A stretch of DNA of 64,000 bases from Stutzerimonas stutzeri (GTDB lineage: Bacteria > Pseudomonadota > Gammaproteobacteria > Pseudomonadales > Pseudomonadaceae), in the NCBI RefSeq assembly GCF_000952685.1, contig NZ_JYHV01000037.1, positions 496,001-560,000 on the forward strand, read 5' to 3'. The position numbers and the translations under genes are program-made. The notes under the pieces are model-generated. The model made no database searches. It was given only the letters and a program-made list of their open reading frames with translations, and had not been told where the DNA came from. Within the stretch, counting starts at the first letter, position 1. Every line of letters starts with the position of its first letter. This document shows positions 53,559-63,566 of the stretch, piece by piece.

Positions 53559-54161
53559 TCAGAACCGATCGCGGATGATCACCTCATCGAACGGCAGCTT
53601 GCCGACACGCGGCTTGGGCTCGGCGGCGCGCTTGCCGACCGCGACCATCATCGCGATGACATGGTTGTCCGGCAGGTTGATCAGCTTAGCCACGGCGTCG
53701 AAATCGAAGCCGTCCATGGGGCAGGAGTCCAGGCCCTTGCCACGGGCGGCAAGCATCAGGGTCTGAGCCATCAGGCCGCAACTGCGCATGGTTTCGTCGC
53801 GCTGAACCTGCGGCTTGCCACGGTAGTAGGTGTCGATGGCGCCAGCCATGTAGTCCTGCACCTCGGGCGGCGCACCCTCCCAGACGCGGCGGACATTCTT
53901 TTCCCAGCTGTCGAGCTGCGCGCAGACCACCACCAGCATCGACGCATCGGTCATCTGCGCCTGATTCCAGCCCACCTCGCGGATCTGCGCACGCAACGCC
54001 GGATCACTGACCTCGACGAAGCGTACGTGCTGCAGATTGAACGCCGACGGCGCCAGCAGCGCCAGTTGCAGCAGCTCGTCCTTTTCTTCGCGGCTGAGCT
54101 GAAAGTTGGTGTCGTAGGCTTTGACGGCGCGACGGGTGCGGATGGCTTCTTCGATGTGCAT
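53559..54161 (-). CDS. Nitroreductase-family oxidoreductase
   Basis: This 200-aa flavin (FMN) protein is of the nitroreductase family. N-terminal FMN-phosphate contacts are TRRAVKAYD; further segments are LLAPSAFNLQHVRFVEV and GKGLDSCPMDGFD. Likely roles are NAD(P)H-dependent reduction of quinones, nitro compounds or flavin. The ATG at 54161 (MHIEEAIRTRRAV) was chosen; a codon four residues earlier is possible. In Pseudomonas a nitroreductase gene sits near pckA, as here. Confidence 0.88.
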   Translation of the reverse strand: MHIEEAIRTRRAVKAYDTNFQLSREEKDELLQLALLAPSAFNLQHVRFVEVSDPALRAQIREVGWNQAQMTDASMLVVVCAQLDSWEKNVRRVWEGAPPEVQDYMAGAIDTYYRGKPQVQRDETMRSCGLMAQTLMLAARGKGLDSCPMDGFDFDAVAKLINLPDNHVIAMMVAVGKRAAEPKPRVGKLPFDEVIIRDRF

Positions 54162-54288
54162 GAACGGCTCCACTGGCTGAGAAATGTGGCCGCCATGCTA
54201 TGCCCAACGGATTGATCGAATCCATGCGTCTTTACTGATGGTACTCATCACCTGCTTCGATCCGTTGCGCAGGTGCCGTTGAGGCAAG

Positions 54289-54309
54289 AAAAAGCCGCCC
54301 GAAGGCGGC
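54289..54309 (-). terminator. Rho-independent terminator of pckA
   Basis: A GCCGCC/GGCGGC six-pair stem around CGAA (54294-54309) is followed on the minus strand by TTTTTC. It sits about 20 bp past the pckA stop. Confidence 0.85.
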
Positions 54310-54329
54310 TTGTCTGATGCAGTGCTGGC

Positions 54330-55871
54330 TTAAAGCTGTGGGCCGGCAACCTTGATGGCCTCGGACACATCGAACTTCTTGAAATTCTCGATGAATTTGT
54401 TCGCCAGTTCCTTCGCCGCTTCGTCGTACGCGTTCTGGTCTGCCCAGGTATTGCGTGGGTTGAGCAGCTGGGTATCCACGCCCTCGACGGCCTTCGGTAC
54501 GTCCAGGTTGATGATCGGCAGATGCTCGGTCTCTGCACCCACCAGCGCGCCGCTCTGAATCGCCGAGATTACCGCACGGGTCGTCGGGATGTTGAAGCGC
54601 TTGCCGACACCATAGCCGCCGCCGGTCCAGCCGGTATTGACCAGATAGACCTTGGAGCCGAACGCCTGAATGCGTTTGATCAGCAGCTCGGCGTAGACAC
54701 CGGCTGGGCGCGGGAAGAACGGCGCGCCGAAGCAGGTGGAAAAGGTCGACTTGATGCCGCTGCCCGAACCCATCTCGGTGGAACCGACCAGCGCGGTGTA
54801 GCCGGAGAGGAAGTGGTAAGCCGCCTGCTCTTCATTGAGTACGGACACCGGAGGCAGCACACCGGTCAGGTCGCAAGTCAGGAAGATCACCGCGTTCGGC
54901 TCACCGCCCAGGTTCTTCTCGGAGCGCTTCTCGACGTGCTCCAGCGGATAGGCGGCACGGCTGTTCTGCGTCAGGCTGTCATCGGCATAGTCGGCGATGC
55001 GTTCGTCGTTCAATACAACGTTCTCGAGAACCGCGCCGAACTGGATGGCTTTCCAGATCACCGGCTCGTTCTTCTCGGACAGATCGATGCATTTGGCGTA
55101 GCAGCCGCCTTCGATGTTGAACACGACGCCCGTACCCCAGCCGTGCTCATCGTCGCCGATCAGGTAACGCGACTCGTCGGCCGACAGGGTGGTTTTGCCG
55201 GTACCGGACAGGCCGAAGAACAGGGTGACGTCGCCGTCGTCGCCGATGTTGGCGGCGCAGTGCATCGGCAGCACGTCGGCCTCCGGTAGCAGGTAGTTCT
55301 GCACCGAGAACATCGCTTTCTTCATTTCACCGGCGTAACGCATACCGGCGATGAGGACCTTCTTGGCGGCAAAGTTGATGATCACGCAACCGTCGGAGTT
55401 GGTGCCGTCGCGTTCGGGCACGCACTCGAAGTTGGCGACGTTGAGCACTTGCCACTCGTCCTTGCCGGCCGGGTTGTACTGCGTGGGATTGATGAACAGC
55501 TGGCGACCGAAGAGGTTCTGCCAGGCCGTCGCCGTGGACATCTTGACCGGCAGGTAGTGCCCCTCGGAAGAGCCTACATGAACGTGAGATACAAAATGGT
55601 CCTGGGCCTTGTTGAAGGTCTCGACGCGATCCCACAGGGCATCGAACTTGTCGGCCGGGAACGGACGGTTGATCGGCCCCCAGGCGATCGAAGCCTGCGT
55701 GCTGGGCTCCTCGACGATATAGCGATCAGCTGGCGAACGACCGGTCCGATGGCCGGTTCTCACGACGAGCGCGCCGTTGGCGGCCAATTCACCTTCACCG
55801 CGTTTGATGGCCTCTTCGACCAGTTGAGCGATGCTGATATCGATGTACACGGCGTTATTGGCTTGCGTCAT
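54330..55871 (-). CDS. pckA: Phosphoenolpyruvate carboxykinase (ATP)
   Basis: This 513-aa gluconeogenic enzyme converts oxaloacetate and ATP to phosphoenolpyruvate, CO2 and ADP. The kinase P-loop [18 protein letters not shown] marks the ATP-using form. The substrate site RSPADRYIV and the [12 protein letters not shown] segment are present. Length is normal. It begins a block syntenic with Pseudomonas: pckA-hslO-hslR-rimBK-envZ-ompR. A -10-type element lies 84-89 bp upstream. Confidence 0.96.
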   Translation of the reverse strand: MTQANNAVYIDISIAQLVEEAIKRGEGELAANGALVVRTGHRTGRSPADRYIVEEPSTQASIAWGPINRPFPADKFDALWDRVETFNKAQDHFVSHVHVGSSEGHYLPVKMSTATAWQNLFGRQLFINPTQYNPAGKDEWQVLNVANFECVPERDGTNSDGCVIINFAAKKVLIAGMRYAGEMKKAMFSVQNYLLPEADVLPMHCAANIGDDGDVTLFFGLSGTGKTTLSADESRYLIGDDEHGWGTGVVFNIEGGCYAKCIDLSEKNEPVIWKAIQFGAVLENVVLNDERIADYADDSLTQNSRAAYPLEHVEKRSEKNLGGEPNAVIFLTCDLTGVLPPVSVLNEEQAAYHFLSGYTALVGSTEMGSGSGIKSTFSTCFGAPFFPRPAGVYAELLIKRIQAFGSKVYLVNTGWTGGGYGVGKRFNIPTTRAVISAIQSGALVGAETEHLPIINLDVPKAVEGVDTQLLNPRNTWADQNAYDEAAKELANKFIENFKKFDVSEAIKVAGPQL

Positions 55872-55954
55872 GAGTTCCCCGTCGGCCCTGGGCCGATTCC
55901 TCCATGCTGTTGTAGCCCAACTGACGATGGACTACATCGAAAAAAGTGCGCGCG

Positions 55955-55963
55955 ATTATGACA
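55955..55963 (-). promoter_or_regulatory. Extended -10 promoter candidate of pckA
   Basis: The minus strand reads TGTCATAAT (55963-55955), an extended -10 with TGn directly before CATAAT. It is about 85 bp before the pckA ATG. No clear -35 box is seen, which is common for extended -10 promoters. Confidence 0.45.
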
Positions 55964-56026
55964 GAAAAGGCGCGGCGCTGGGTATGAGGGCGTAATGGCG
56001 AAAAGGTTCTACGCCCCCCGCCATTT

Positions 56027-56920
56027 TTAATGCCGAGTGCCGGAAGGCCCCTCGATGCCGGCACCGGCAAACAGCTGAGCGACATCGGCTGCATCGAAGC
56101 GATAGCTGTGATTGCAGAACTGACAGTCGATGGTAATCGCGCCACCCTGCTCGTTGAGTAACTGCTCGGCGTCGTGCTGGCCGAGGCTCACCACCGCGTT
56201 GGCCGAACGCTCGCGCGAGCAGCTGCAGCGGAAGACGATCGAACGCGGTTCGAACAGCCGCACCTGCTCCTCATGATAAAGACGATGCAGCACGGTCTGG
56301 GTGTCCAGGCCGAGCAGTTCCTCGGCCGACAGGGTGTCGGCCAGCGTGCGCAAATGCTGCCAACTGGCTTCACGCGCTTCGCCGTCACGGATGCGATCGG
56401 CCGGTAGCTGCTGCAGCAACATGCCACAGGCGCGACGGCCGTCGGCGGCCAGCCAGAAGCGCGTCGGCAACTGCTCGGACGAGGCGAAATAGTTCGACAG
56501 GCTGTCCGCCAGATCGACCCCGTCCAACGCGACGATGCCCTGATAACGCTGCCCATTGGCCGGGTCGATGGTCATCGCCAGCACGCCTTCCGGCATCAGC
56601 TCGGATAGCGTGGCGCCAGGTGTCAGTTGCTCTTCGTGGTACCGCGCAATGCCACGCACTTCGCGATCGCTCGAGCACTCGACCATCAACAGCGGCACCG
56701 CACCGGCCGAACGCGCCTGCAGCACCATCAACCCGTCGAATTTCAGCGTACCCACCAGCAACGCCGCGGCGGCGAGCAGCTCACCGAGCAGCTGCGCCAC
56801 AGGCTCCGGATAGGCGTGCTTGGCCAGCACCTCGGCATAGCTGCGCTCGAGCCCGACCCACTCGCCACGGACGTCGGTGTCATCGAAGAGGAAACGCTGA
56901 GTGAAGTCGAAATCAAGCAT
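56027..56920 (-). CDS. hslO: Hsp33 redox-regulated chaperonin
   Basis: This 297-aa cytoplasmic chaperone is activated by oxidation through zinc release and disulfide formation. The redox zinc centre is present as CSC (in FRCSCSRE) and CQFC (in CQFCNH) near the C-terminus. The N-terminal domain begins [14 protein letters not shown]. The start at 56920 was chosen over an in-frame codon 24 residues earlier. hslR lies upstream in the same direction with a 132-bp gap. Confidence 0.94.
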   Translation of the reverse strand: MLDFDFTQRFLFDDTDVRGEWVGLERSYAEVLAKHAYPEPVAQLLGELLAAAALLVGTLKFDGLMVLQARSAGAVPLLMVECSSDREVRGIARYHEEQLTPGATLSELMPEGVLAMTIDPANGQRYQGIVALDGVDLADSLSNYFASSEQLPTRFWLAADGRRACGMLLQQLPADRIRDGEAREASWQHLRTLADTLSAEELLGLDTQTVLHRLYHEEQVRLFEPRSIVFRCSCSRERSANAVVSLGQHDAEQLLNEQGGAITIDCQFCNHSYRFDAADVAQLFAGAGIEGPSGTRH

Positions 56921-57052
56921 TGGACAGACCAGGGCAGGTTGAAGGCCGGAGCCATTGGAGAGCCGGGTCGCATCGACCCGGCCCGCGTGCACGGCACCTG
57001 AAAAGGGGACCGCATTCTAGGGGGAAAGTGGCAACGGTCCAACCGTCAGCGT

Positions 57053-57448
57053 TCATCCCGCATCAGAGCGAAAGCGCTGCAAGGCGCGTCGTTGTTTCTT
57101 GCTCGGTTTGCCATCGGTTTCTACGCCCAGGCTGCCGGCCTTGCGCATCGCCGCAGCGTTTTCGCGACGCGCTTGGCTTTCGGCGGTTTCTTCATAAAGC
57201 AACTGCGCTTCCGGCGCGCCTCGGCGCACCGCTGACAGGGCCCGTACAACCACGGTACGTTCATCGAAACCAGCGCGAATCATCAGCTCCTCACCGACCT
57301 TGGGTTCTTTGCTCGGTTTGCAGCGCTCGCCGCGGCAATGGACCTTGCCGCCCTCGATGGCAGCCTTGGCCAGTGCGCGTGTCTTGAAGAAGCGCGCGGC
57401 CCATAGCCACTTGTCCAACCGGACCTTGCCGTCGTCTTTTTCGCTCAT
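57053..57448 (-). CDS. hslR: Hsp15 RNA-binding heat-shock protein
   Basis: This 131-aa S4-domain protein binds the 50S subunit carrying a stalled peptidyl-tRNA and helps recycle it. The S4 motif VRLDKWLWAARFFKTRALAK is at residues 8-27. The C-terminal half is basic and ends KKQRRALQRFRSDAG. It is divergent from rimB across 102 bp. Confidence 0.94.
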   Translation of the reverse strand: MSEKDDGKVRLDKWLWAARFFKTRALAKAAIEGGKVHCRGERCKPSKEPKVGEELMIRAGFDERTVVVRALSAVRRGAPEAQLLYEETAESQARRENAAAMRKAGSLGVETDGKPSKKQRRALQRFRSDAG

Positions 57449-57550
57449 TGCTCAACTCAGTCAGCCGTCGTGTTGTCATAGAGTCGTACAGGTAGATGCG
57501 GTTGTCATGCACCCCGTCTAGAATGCGCGGAAATCTACTGGATACGCCTT

Positions 57551-58018
57551 TTGAACAATCCCGACCCCCAGACAATCATCGGTTTGCGCGAATGGATCGC
57601 CCTGCCCGAGCTTGGCGTGGTCGGGTTGCGCGCAAAAATCGATACAGGTGCCAGCACCTCCGCGCTGCATGCAACCGATATCACCGAATTCGAACGCGGC
57701 GGCAAGCGCTGGGTTCGCTTTACCGCGCATCTGGGCACGCTGGTGCAGCGACGCCATCGCTGTGAAGCGCCTGTCGTCGCGCGCAAGACGATCAAGAGCT
57801 CCAATGGCCATGCGCAGACCCGCTATGTGGTGCGCACGCTATTGGCGCTGGGCTCTCACCTGTGGCCCGTGGAATTCACCCTTACCTGTCGCAAGACCAT
57901 GCGCTATCGCCTGCTGTTGGGATCAAAAGCCCTGATGGACGGCAAATGGCTGGTCGACCCTGCGCGCACCTACGTGCAGGAAAAACCCCAGACCCTTACC
58001 TCTCCCGGTGCCCAATGA
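57551..58018 (+). CDS. rimB: RimB-type retropepsin-like protein of the RimK system
   Basis: This 155-aa protein has a retropepsin-like motif [13 protein letters not shown] (near residue 28-40), an aspartic protease-like active site. Its family is often labelled ATP-dependent zinc protease; in Pseudomonas RimB acts with RimK, counteracting or tuning ribosomal protein S6 glutamylation. The start appears to be TTG at 57551, since no in-frame ATG or good alternative exists nearby. The stop overlaps the rimK ATG by four bases. The rimA gene of some relatives is not visible in the 102-bp upstream gap. Confidence 0.83.
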   Translation: MNNPDPQTIIGLREWIALPELGVVGLRAKIDTGASTSALHATDITEFERGGKRWVRFTAHLGTLVQRRHRCEAPVVARKTIKSSNGHAQTRYVVRTLLALGSHLWPVEFTLTCRKTMRYRLLLGSKALMDGKWLVDPARTYVQEKPQTLTSPGAQ

Positions 58019-58920
58019 AAATCGCCGTGCTGTCGCGCAATCCACGTTTGTATTCGACCCGCCGCCTGGTAGAGGCCGGCCAGCAACGTGGCCACGAGGT
58101 CGTCGTGATCGACACCCTGCGCGCCTACATGAATATCGCCAGCCACAAGCCACAGATCCACTACCGCGGCCGTCCGCTGGAAGGCTTCGACGCAGTGATC
58201 CCACGGATCGGCGCCTCGGTCACCTTCTATGGCTGCGCCGTGCTACGCCAGTTCGAGATGCAGGGCGTATTCCCGCTCAACGAATCGGTGGCCATCGCTC
58301 GCTCGCGTGACAAGCTGCGCTCGCTGCAATTGCTGGCGCGCCGGGGCATCGGCCTGCCGGTGACCGGCTTCGCGCACTCGCCCGACGACATCGCCGACCT
58401 GATCCGGATGGTCAACGGCGCGCCCTTGGTCATCAAGGTGCTCGAAGGTACCCAGGGCATCGGCGTGGTGATGTGCGAAACCGCCACGGCCGCCGAATCG
58501 GTAATCGAGGCCTTCATGGGCCTGAAGCAGGACATCATGGTCCAGGAGTACATCAAGGAAGCCGGCGGCGCGGATATCCGCTGTTTCGTCGTCGGCGACA
58601 AGGTGATCGCGGCGATGAAGCGTCAGGCCAAGCCCGGCGAGTTTCGCTCCAACCTGCATCGCGGCGGCACCGCTAGCCTGATCAAGATCACCCCGGAAGA
58701 ACGCATGACTGCCATCCGCGCTGCCAAAGTCATGGGCCTGAGCGTGGCCGGCGTCGATATCCTGCGCTCCAATCACGGCCCGCTGGTGATGGAGGTCAAC
58801 TCATCACCCGGCCTCGCCGGCATCGAGGAGACCACCGGCAAGGACGTGGCCGGTCTGATCATCCAGTACCTGGAGAAAAACGCCGGCCCGCATCTGACCC
58901 GAACCAAAGGTAAGGGCTAG
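58015..58920 (+). CDS. rimK: Ribosomal protein S6 modification ATP-grasp ligase
   Basis: This 301-aa ATP-grasp ligase adds glutamates to the C-terminus of S6. It starts [18 protein letters not shown]. The ATP-grasp core shows [14 protein letters not shown] and [16 protein letters not shown], then [12 protein letters not shown] and the metal site [14 protein letters not shown] near residue 260. The start at 58015 overlaps the rimB stop by four bases; a longer in-frame reading from 57862 would overlap rimB by 157 bp. It converges with envZ. Confidence 0.95.
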   Translation: MKIAVLSRNPRLYSTRRLVEAGQQRGHEVVVIDTLRAYMNIASHKPQIHYRGRPLEGFDAVIPRIGASVTFYGCAVLRQFEMQGVFPLNESVAIARSRDKLRSLQLLARRGIGLPVTGFAHSPDDIADLIRMVNGAPLVIKVLEGTQGIGVVMCETATAAESVIEAFMGLKQDIMVQEYIKEAGGADIRCFVVGDKVIAAMKRQAKPGEFRSNLHRGGTASLIKITPEERMTAIRAAKVMGLSVAGVDILRSNHGPLVMEVNSSPGLAGIEETTGKDVAGLIIQYLEKNAGPHLTRTKGKG

Positions 58921-58943
58921 TCAGCGTCAATCTCCCAGCGGTT

Positions 58944-60263
58944 TCAAGCCTTTATCGCATCGCGCGGCAGCAGCAGGCCCAGCGGCAAGCTAACCCGGGC
59001 CTCAAGCCCGCCACCTTCACGATTGCGCAGCTCGATCACACCGCCGTGCTGCGAGGCGATGCGTTTGACGATGGCCAATCCCAGTCCGGCACCCTGACCA
59101 CCGCGCGCGCGATCACCACGGATGAACGGGTTGAAGATTTCCCCCAGCTCGTCCTGATCGATACCAGCTCCCCGGTCGAGCACACTGAGCACCACATAGG
59201 GGGCGCTGCTGTCTCCGGAGACGTGGGCGGCGACTTCGACGCCATGCCCACCGTAGCGCAAGGCGTTCTCGATGAGGTTGACCAGTAGGCGTTTGATCGA
59301 TACCCGGCGCAGCGCCAGCGGTGGCATCGGCTCGACGCACAAACGCACGCTTTCGCCGTACTGGTTATAAGGCGCCACGACTTCGCGGACCAACTCACCC
59401 AGGTCGACGCTTTCCACCGACTCGTCGCTGCCGTCACGGACGAAGGCGAGAAACTGATCGAGGATCGCATTCATGTCTTCGATGTCACGCACCATGTCTT
59501 CGGTGAGCTCGGAATCGCTGGTCATCAGCTCCAGCGACAAGCGCAGACGGGTCAGCGGCGTACGCAGATCATGGGAGACGCCGGCGAGCATCAGCTCGCG
59601 CTCGCGGCCCGCTTGCTCGACATCTTCGGCCATCTGGTTGAATGCGCGATACACCTCGGTCATCTCGCTCGGCGTGTCGCCGATGGGTAGCCGCACGCTG
59701 CGACCCTTGCCGATCTGCCGAGCCGCGTAGACCAACCGCTTGAGCGGTAGGTTGAGCTGGCTGACGAAGATCCACGCGGCTGCGGTGGACAACAGCCCGA
59801 TCCCGAGGAACCAGCCAAGCACGCTCCAGATCCGCTGACCGCGCAACGGGTATGCATAGAGCGGCACTTGTAGCCAGTCCGGCCCCAGGCTGGGCGCACG
59901 CACCCAGATGGCCGTCTGCGGCTGAATACGCACCCGAACCTCGGTTTCCTCACCGAGTTCGGTCTGCATCTGTCGCTGAAAGATTTCCGTGTAGGGCCAG
60001 TGATATTCGCTGGGTGGCACCTCGTCGTCGCTGACCCGGTGCAAGCCAGCGGCCTCGGCGATACGCTCACGGTTCTCGTCGTCGGCAGCCCAGTACGCGC
60101 GCAGGGTCAGCGCCGCGCCGTGGCTGTACTGCCGATCGACCATAACGTCCTCGTTCATCATCAGGTACACCAGCATCAGTACCTTGGAGAACAGCACGAC
60201 GATCAGCACCATCCACAGGGTGCGGGCGAAGAAGCTTTGCGGAAACCAGAGTGGGGTCTTCAT
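58944..60263 (-). CDS. envZ: Sensor histidine kinase EnvZ/AmgS-type
   Basis: This 439-aa membrane kinase has TM1 at residues 12-32, a periplasmic loop, and TM2 near 145-165 (SVLGWFLGIGLLSTAAAWIFV). HAMP follows, then the H-box AGVSHDLRTPLTRLRL near 228. The ATP domain shows VNLIENALRYGG, DRGAGID and GAGLGLAIVKRIASQHGG. It phosphorylates the OmpR regulator encoded upstream. In Pseudomonas the matching pair is AmgRS, involved in envelope stress and aminoglycoside tolerance. Here a 96-bp spacer separates it from ompR rather than an overlap. Confidence 0.93.
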   Translation of the reverse strand: MKTPLWFPQSFFARTLWMVLIVVLFSKVLMLVYLMMNEDVMVDRQYSHGAALTLRAYWAADDENRERIAEAAGLHRVSDDEVPPSEYHWPYTEIFQRQMQTELGEETEVRVRIQPQTAIWVRAPSLGPDWLQVPLYAYPLRGQRIWSVLGWFLGIGLLSTAAAWIFVSQLNLPLKRLVYAARQIGKGRSVRLPIGDTPSEMTEVYRAFNQMAEDVEQAGRERELMLAGVSHDLRTPLTRLRLSLELMTSDSELTEDMVRDIEDMNAILDQFLAFVRDGSDESVESVDLGELVREVVAPYNQYGESVRLCVEPMPPLALRRVSIKRLLVNLIENALRYGGHGVEVAAHVSGDSSAPYVVLSVLDRGAGIDQDELGEIFNPFIRGDRARGGQGAGLGLAIVKRIASQHGGVIELRNREGGGLEARVSLPLGLLLPRDAIKA

Positions 60264-60359
60264 TGAGCTGAACGTCTCAAGCTACAGACGGCAAGAAAAG
60301 AAGAGATAGTGCCGTACCGTAGCGCTCTGTAATTGCAGCTCGAGCCGTGCAGCTTGTGC

Positions 60360-61094
60360 TCATTTGTTGCCATCGGGCACGAACACATAACCCACACCCC
60401 AGACCGTCTGGATATAACGCGGCTTGGACGGATCCGGCTCGATCAGCCGGCGCAGGCGGGAAATCTGCACGTCGATGGAGCGTTCCAGTGCGTCCCACTC
60501 GCGGCCGCGGGCCAGATTCATCAATTTGTCGCGGGTCAGCGGCTCGCGGGCGTGTTGAACCAGGGCCTTGAGAACAGCGAACTCACCCGTGGTGAGCATG
60601 TGTATCTGATCACCTTTCTTCAACTCACGAGTACCGAGGAACAGCTCGTAATCACCAAAGGTCACCGTCTCATCTTCGCTGCCCGGGGCACCTGGCACCT
60701 GCGGCGCCTGCCGGCGCAGCACCGCGCGGATCCGCGCCAGCAGCTCGCGTGGGTTGAAGGGCTTGGCCAGGTAGTCGTCGGCGCCCTGCTCCAGTCCCTG
60801 GATCCGGCTGGTCTCGTCGCCCTTGGCGGTGAGCATGATGATCGGGATCTGATTGCCGCCGCCGCGCAGACGCGCGCAGGCGGACAAGCCATCCTCGCCA
60901 GGCATCATCAAATCCAGCACGACCAGATGGAACAACTCGCGACTGAGTACGCGGTCCATCTGCTCGGCGCTTTCCACAGTACGCACGCGATAGCCCTGCT
61001 CGTCGAGAAAGCGCTCGAGCAAGCGCCGCAAGCGCGCGTCGTCATCGACTATGAGGATCTTTTCGCCTTCGCTGGCGGATGCAGTGCTACTCAT
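60360..61094 (-). CDS. ompR: OmpR/AmgR-type response regulator
   Basis: This 244-aa regulator has a receiver domain with the acidic pocket DDD near residue 14-16, phospho-acceptor Asp in LDLMMPGEDG, and Lys in LAKPFNPRELL. A winged-helix DNA-binding domain follows (LTTGEFAVLKALVQHAREPL, then YIQTVWGVGYVFVPDG). The start at 61094 (MSSTASASEGEK) was chosen; a codon 18 residues earlier is in frame but lacks support. Its kinase gene is downstream. Confidence 0.95.
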   Translation of the reverse strand: MSSTASASEGEKILIVDDDARLRRLLERFLDEQGYRVRTVESAEQMDRVLSRELFHLVVLDLMMPGEDGLSACARLRGGGNQIPIIMLTAKGDETSRIQGLEQGADDYLAKPFNPRELLARIRAVLRRQAPQVPGAPGSEDETVTFGDYELFLGTRELKKGDQIHMLTTGEFAVLKALVQHAREPLTRDKLMNLARGREWDALERSIDVQISRLRRLIEPDPSKPRYIQTVWGVGYVFVPDGNK

Positions 61095-61215
61095 GGGAGC
61101 TCCCGGAAAAATCGTCAACGCATTATGCGCACACAGATGACAGCGCAACCGAAGCCATTGTTAGCAGATTTTTCGTGGCCGAGCAGATATGCGTTAGCCA
61201 TGCGGCTTGCACCTC

Positions 61216-61605
61216 TCAGAGGAGGATGGCGAGCCAGATGATGACGATGGAGCAAAGCCCGACAAGCTGGGCAGCACTGCCCAGATCCTTTGCTCGCTTG
61301 GATAACGGGTGAATCTCCAGCGATACGCGATCCACCACCGCCTCAATGGCGGAGTTCACCAATTCGAGCGCAAGCGACATAAGGATGGGGAGAATCAGGA
61401 GCGCCCGTTCAACGGGCGAACCTGTCAGTAAAAAAGCAAGGGGAATCAGCAAAAAGGCCATGCACGTCAGTTGGCGAAAAGCGGCCTCATGCTGCCAAGC
61501 GGCGTTGAGACCGGCGAGAGAGTAGCTAGCGGCCTTGGCCAAGCGACCCAGGCCGGGCTTGGTTTTCAGCGCAGAAGCATCGCTGGCTGTTTCGGTTTTC
61601 ATCAT
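61216..61605 (-). CDS. dgkA: Diacylglycerol kinase
   Basis: This 129-aa integral-membrane kinase recycles diacylglycerol to phosphatidate. It has three membrane spans and the family motif ELVNSAIEAVVDRVSLEIH (near residues 80-98), including the catalytic Glu. A RLAKAASYSLAGLNAAWQHEAAF-like N-terminal segment with the conserved Glu is at residues 20-43. It is divergent from bcsE. Confidence 0.94.
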   Translation of the reverse strand: MMKTETASDASALKTKPGLGRLAKAASYSLAGLNAAWQHEAAFRQLTCMAFLLIPLAFLLTGSPVERALLILPILMSLALELVNSAIEAVVDRVSLEIHPLSKRAKDLGSAAQLVGLCSIVIIWLAILL

Positions 61606-61697
61606 GTTCTCTTCTGAGTCATCCGGACGGGCAACCTGCCGGTTCGCTGAGCGTGGTTACCACTTATCAGAGCGGGTATCTGGGCGCCCTGCCTGCT

Positions 61698-61714
61698 GAT
61701 ATCATAATGATATC
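61698..61714. promoter_or_regulatory. Palindrome upstream of bcsE
   Basis: GATATCATAATGATATC is a perfect 17-bp palindrome (odd centre) in the 231-bp dgkA-bcsE gap. It overlaps a CATAAT -10 candidate (61703-61708). Either an operator or a promoter for the bcs genes; no regulator gene is next to it. Confidence 0.45.
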
Positions 61715-61836
61715 GCAATAGCTATCACGCCAGATTCCGACGAGCTGCAGTTAGCGGATTAAAGCCCATCTCAACTCAGCCGAAATCTGGCTACGGCGAC
61801 TTCAGATCGTCGAAAGCACTCACCACAGGTGACACC

Positions 61837-63378
61837 TTGTCCACTACTGCTAGCTATCCCGAACACGGCCCAGCCTCGCTGGGGCTGGATATCGACCGCG
61901 GAGCCCTGACGCTAAGCGTTGGCCGTGTGCAGTGGGTCATCGTAGAGCAAGCAAGCGATGCAGCGCTCTTGTCACAGCAAGTCATCGAGGCGTTCGGTCC
62001 ACACCACCAGGCTGTCCTAGTGTCGGACGACGCCAGACAGAAGAGCCTTCTCGCCAAACTACCCGCAGATTCAGGGCCGAGCGAGTTATTGTGTCTGACA
62101 CTCGCATCAAGCCATTTCACCGCCTTTCTCAAGCGTCTAGGCTCGGAACTGGACCGCGCGGGCGACATGCGGGGTCGCTGCATATTGTTGACGCCTCCAA
62201 CCACCGTGTGGGACCGGTTCGGCGAGCGAACAATTGCCACCTGGCTCGAAAAAGTGAGTCGCTGGCTTATCGAACGCCAGGCGACGTTGCTCGTCATCAG
62301 CGACGGTGTGTGTGATGGCTTGAGCGAGCGCCTTAGTCAGCTCACCTATTCGCTTGCCGGCTATGCATCGCTGAATCGCACGCCCCTTGGCCCTCGCCTG
62401 TTTCTGCACTTCTGGAACGGCGGTCAGGGCATTACGAGCGCTCGCGAACTTCATCTTCAGTACCGACCCGACGGCTTCCGAGTGGCGGCTTCAAGCGATA
62501 TCGAGCCCACCATCGAGTACCCGGACCAAGGGCGGATTCACGCCGAGCGCAGTGTGCTGGACGGCGCGCAAAATCTCTCAGTGCAATGGCGCTTGTTCGA
62601 AAACAGAAACGAGCTGTTTCAGCATGCGCTTGCAGCCAGAGCGGCCAGTGTCTTGTTCGCCATTACGAAAAACGAGCAAGTCGAAGATCTGGCGCATCAG
62701 CTTAATCAGCTGCGCCGCTCGTGTGGCAACCAGCTCAAGCTGATCGTTCGGGAAATAGCGCCCTGTCTTCGCTACCGCGACGAACAGTTGCTACTGACCA
62801 GCGGTGCCTCGCTGGTCGTGCCTTTTGGTACTTCCCTTCCCCGTTTTCTGACATTGGTCGAAAGTGTCCAGGGTCATCTCTGGCAAAGGCAGCTGAAAGA
62901 CATAGGCGTCAACCTTGACGAATTGAAACCACTTCCCCTATGTGGCCAGCAAAGTCCGCTGGGATTCGCCGAAGCCGTTCGGGAAATGTGGCCGAGCAGC
63001 GCAACGGGCGAGATCATCCATCAGCTGATTCGCCTGCAGCCCGTGTCGGGTTTAAGCCTGCAGCAGGTCCTGAGCCAGACGCGTCTGCGGCGCAGCGGCG
63101 ATATCGCCTGTATTGCCGACAAAGCCCTCCATTTGTTTCTTTTCGCTTGCCGTCCGGAATCGCTCGAAGCCGCCCTGAGTAATATTTTCGGGGTCAGGTG
63201 GCAGGAGCTTTTCGTGGGACTGGAGCAGCTGACCGATCTCGACCCCCTATCAAGACCCAGTTTCCAGAGTGACGCCTCGCCGATGCCCAGCAGTACGCCA
63301 GTCGCTGCCAGCGCGGGTGAACCGAAACAGCCTTTTCATCCACGCCCTATGCGTCTTTCTCTAGAAGCACGGCCATGA
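61837..63378 (+). CDS. bcsE: Cellulose biosynthesis c-di-GMP-binding protein BcsE
   Basis: This 513-aa protein is an accessory of bacterial cellulose secretion. The GIL-type I-site motif RSGD (RxGD) is at residues 419-422, in the same place as in enterobacterial BcsE, and supports c-di-GMP binding. The N-terminal region is a NTPase-like degenerate fold. The last about 60 residues are hydrophilic and Ser/Pro-rich. Translation appears to start at TTG (61837), with AGGTGA five bases upstream. Its stop overlaps the bcsF ATG by four bases. Confidence 0.9.
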   Translation: MSTTASYPEHGPASLGLDIDRGALTLSVGRVQWVIVEQASDAALLSQQVIEAFGPHHQAVLVSDDARQKSLLAKLPADSGPSELLCLTLASSHFTAFLKRLGSELDRAGDMRGRCILLTPPTTVWDRFGERTIATWLEKVSRWLIERQATLLVISDGVCDGLSERLSQLTYSLAGYASLNRTPLGPRLFLHFWNGGQGITSARELHLQYRPDGFRVAASSDIEPTIEYPDQGRIHAERSVLDGAQNLSVQWRLFENRNELFQHALAARAASVLFAITKNEQVEDLAHQLNQLRRSCGNQLKLIVREIAPCLRYRDEQLLLTSGASLVVPFGTSLPRFLTLVESVQGHLWQRQLKDIGVNLDELKPLPLCGQQSPLGFAEAVREMWPSSATGEIIHQLIRLQPVSGLSLQQVLSQTRLRRSGDIACIADKALHLFLFACRPESLEAALSNIFGVRWQELFVGLEQLTDLDPLSRPSFQSDASPMPSSTPVAASAGEPKQPFHPRPMRLSLEARP

Positions 63379-63566
63379 CCCTCGAACAACTCCTTGAGGT
63401 GGCAGGCCTGTTCACCGTAATTGGCGCCTGCATCGGCTGGCTGATAGCAACAAGCCACTACAAAATCGTTCGCTCATTCGATCGGCTGCTTCCGCCTCGC
63501 TATTTGAAGACGGCTGCACTGCGACGCCGCCCTGCCGGATCGATCGGCGAGGAAGAAAAACAATGA
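63375..63566 (+). CDS. bcsF: Cellulose biosynthesis protein BcsF
   Basis: This 63-aa protein has one membrane helix (LLEVAGLFTVIGACIGWLIA, residues 6-25) and a basic cytoplasmic tail, matching BcsF. BcsF links BcsE and BcsG at the membrane in the enterobacterial-type system. It overlaps bcsE and bcsG by ATGA at each end, so translation of all three is coupled. Confidence 0.88.
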   Translation: MTLEQLLEVAGLFTVIGACIGWLIATSHYKIVRSFDRLLPPRYLKTAALRRRPAGSIGEEEKQ

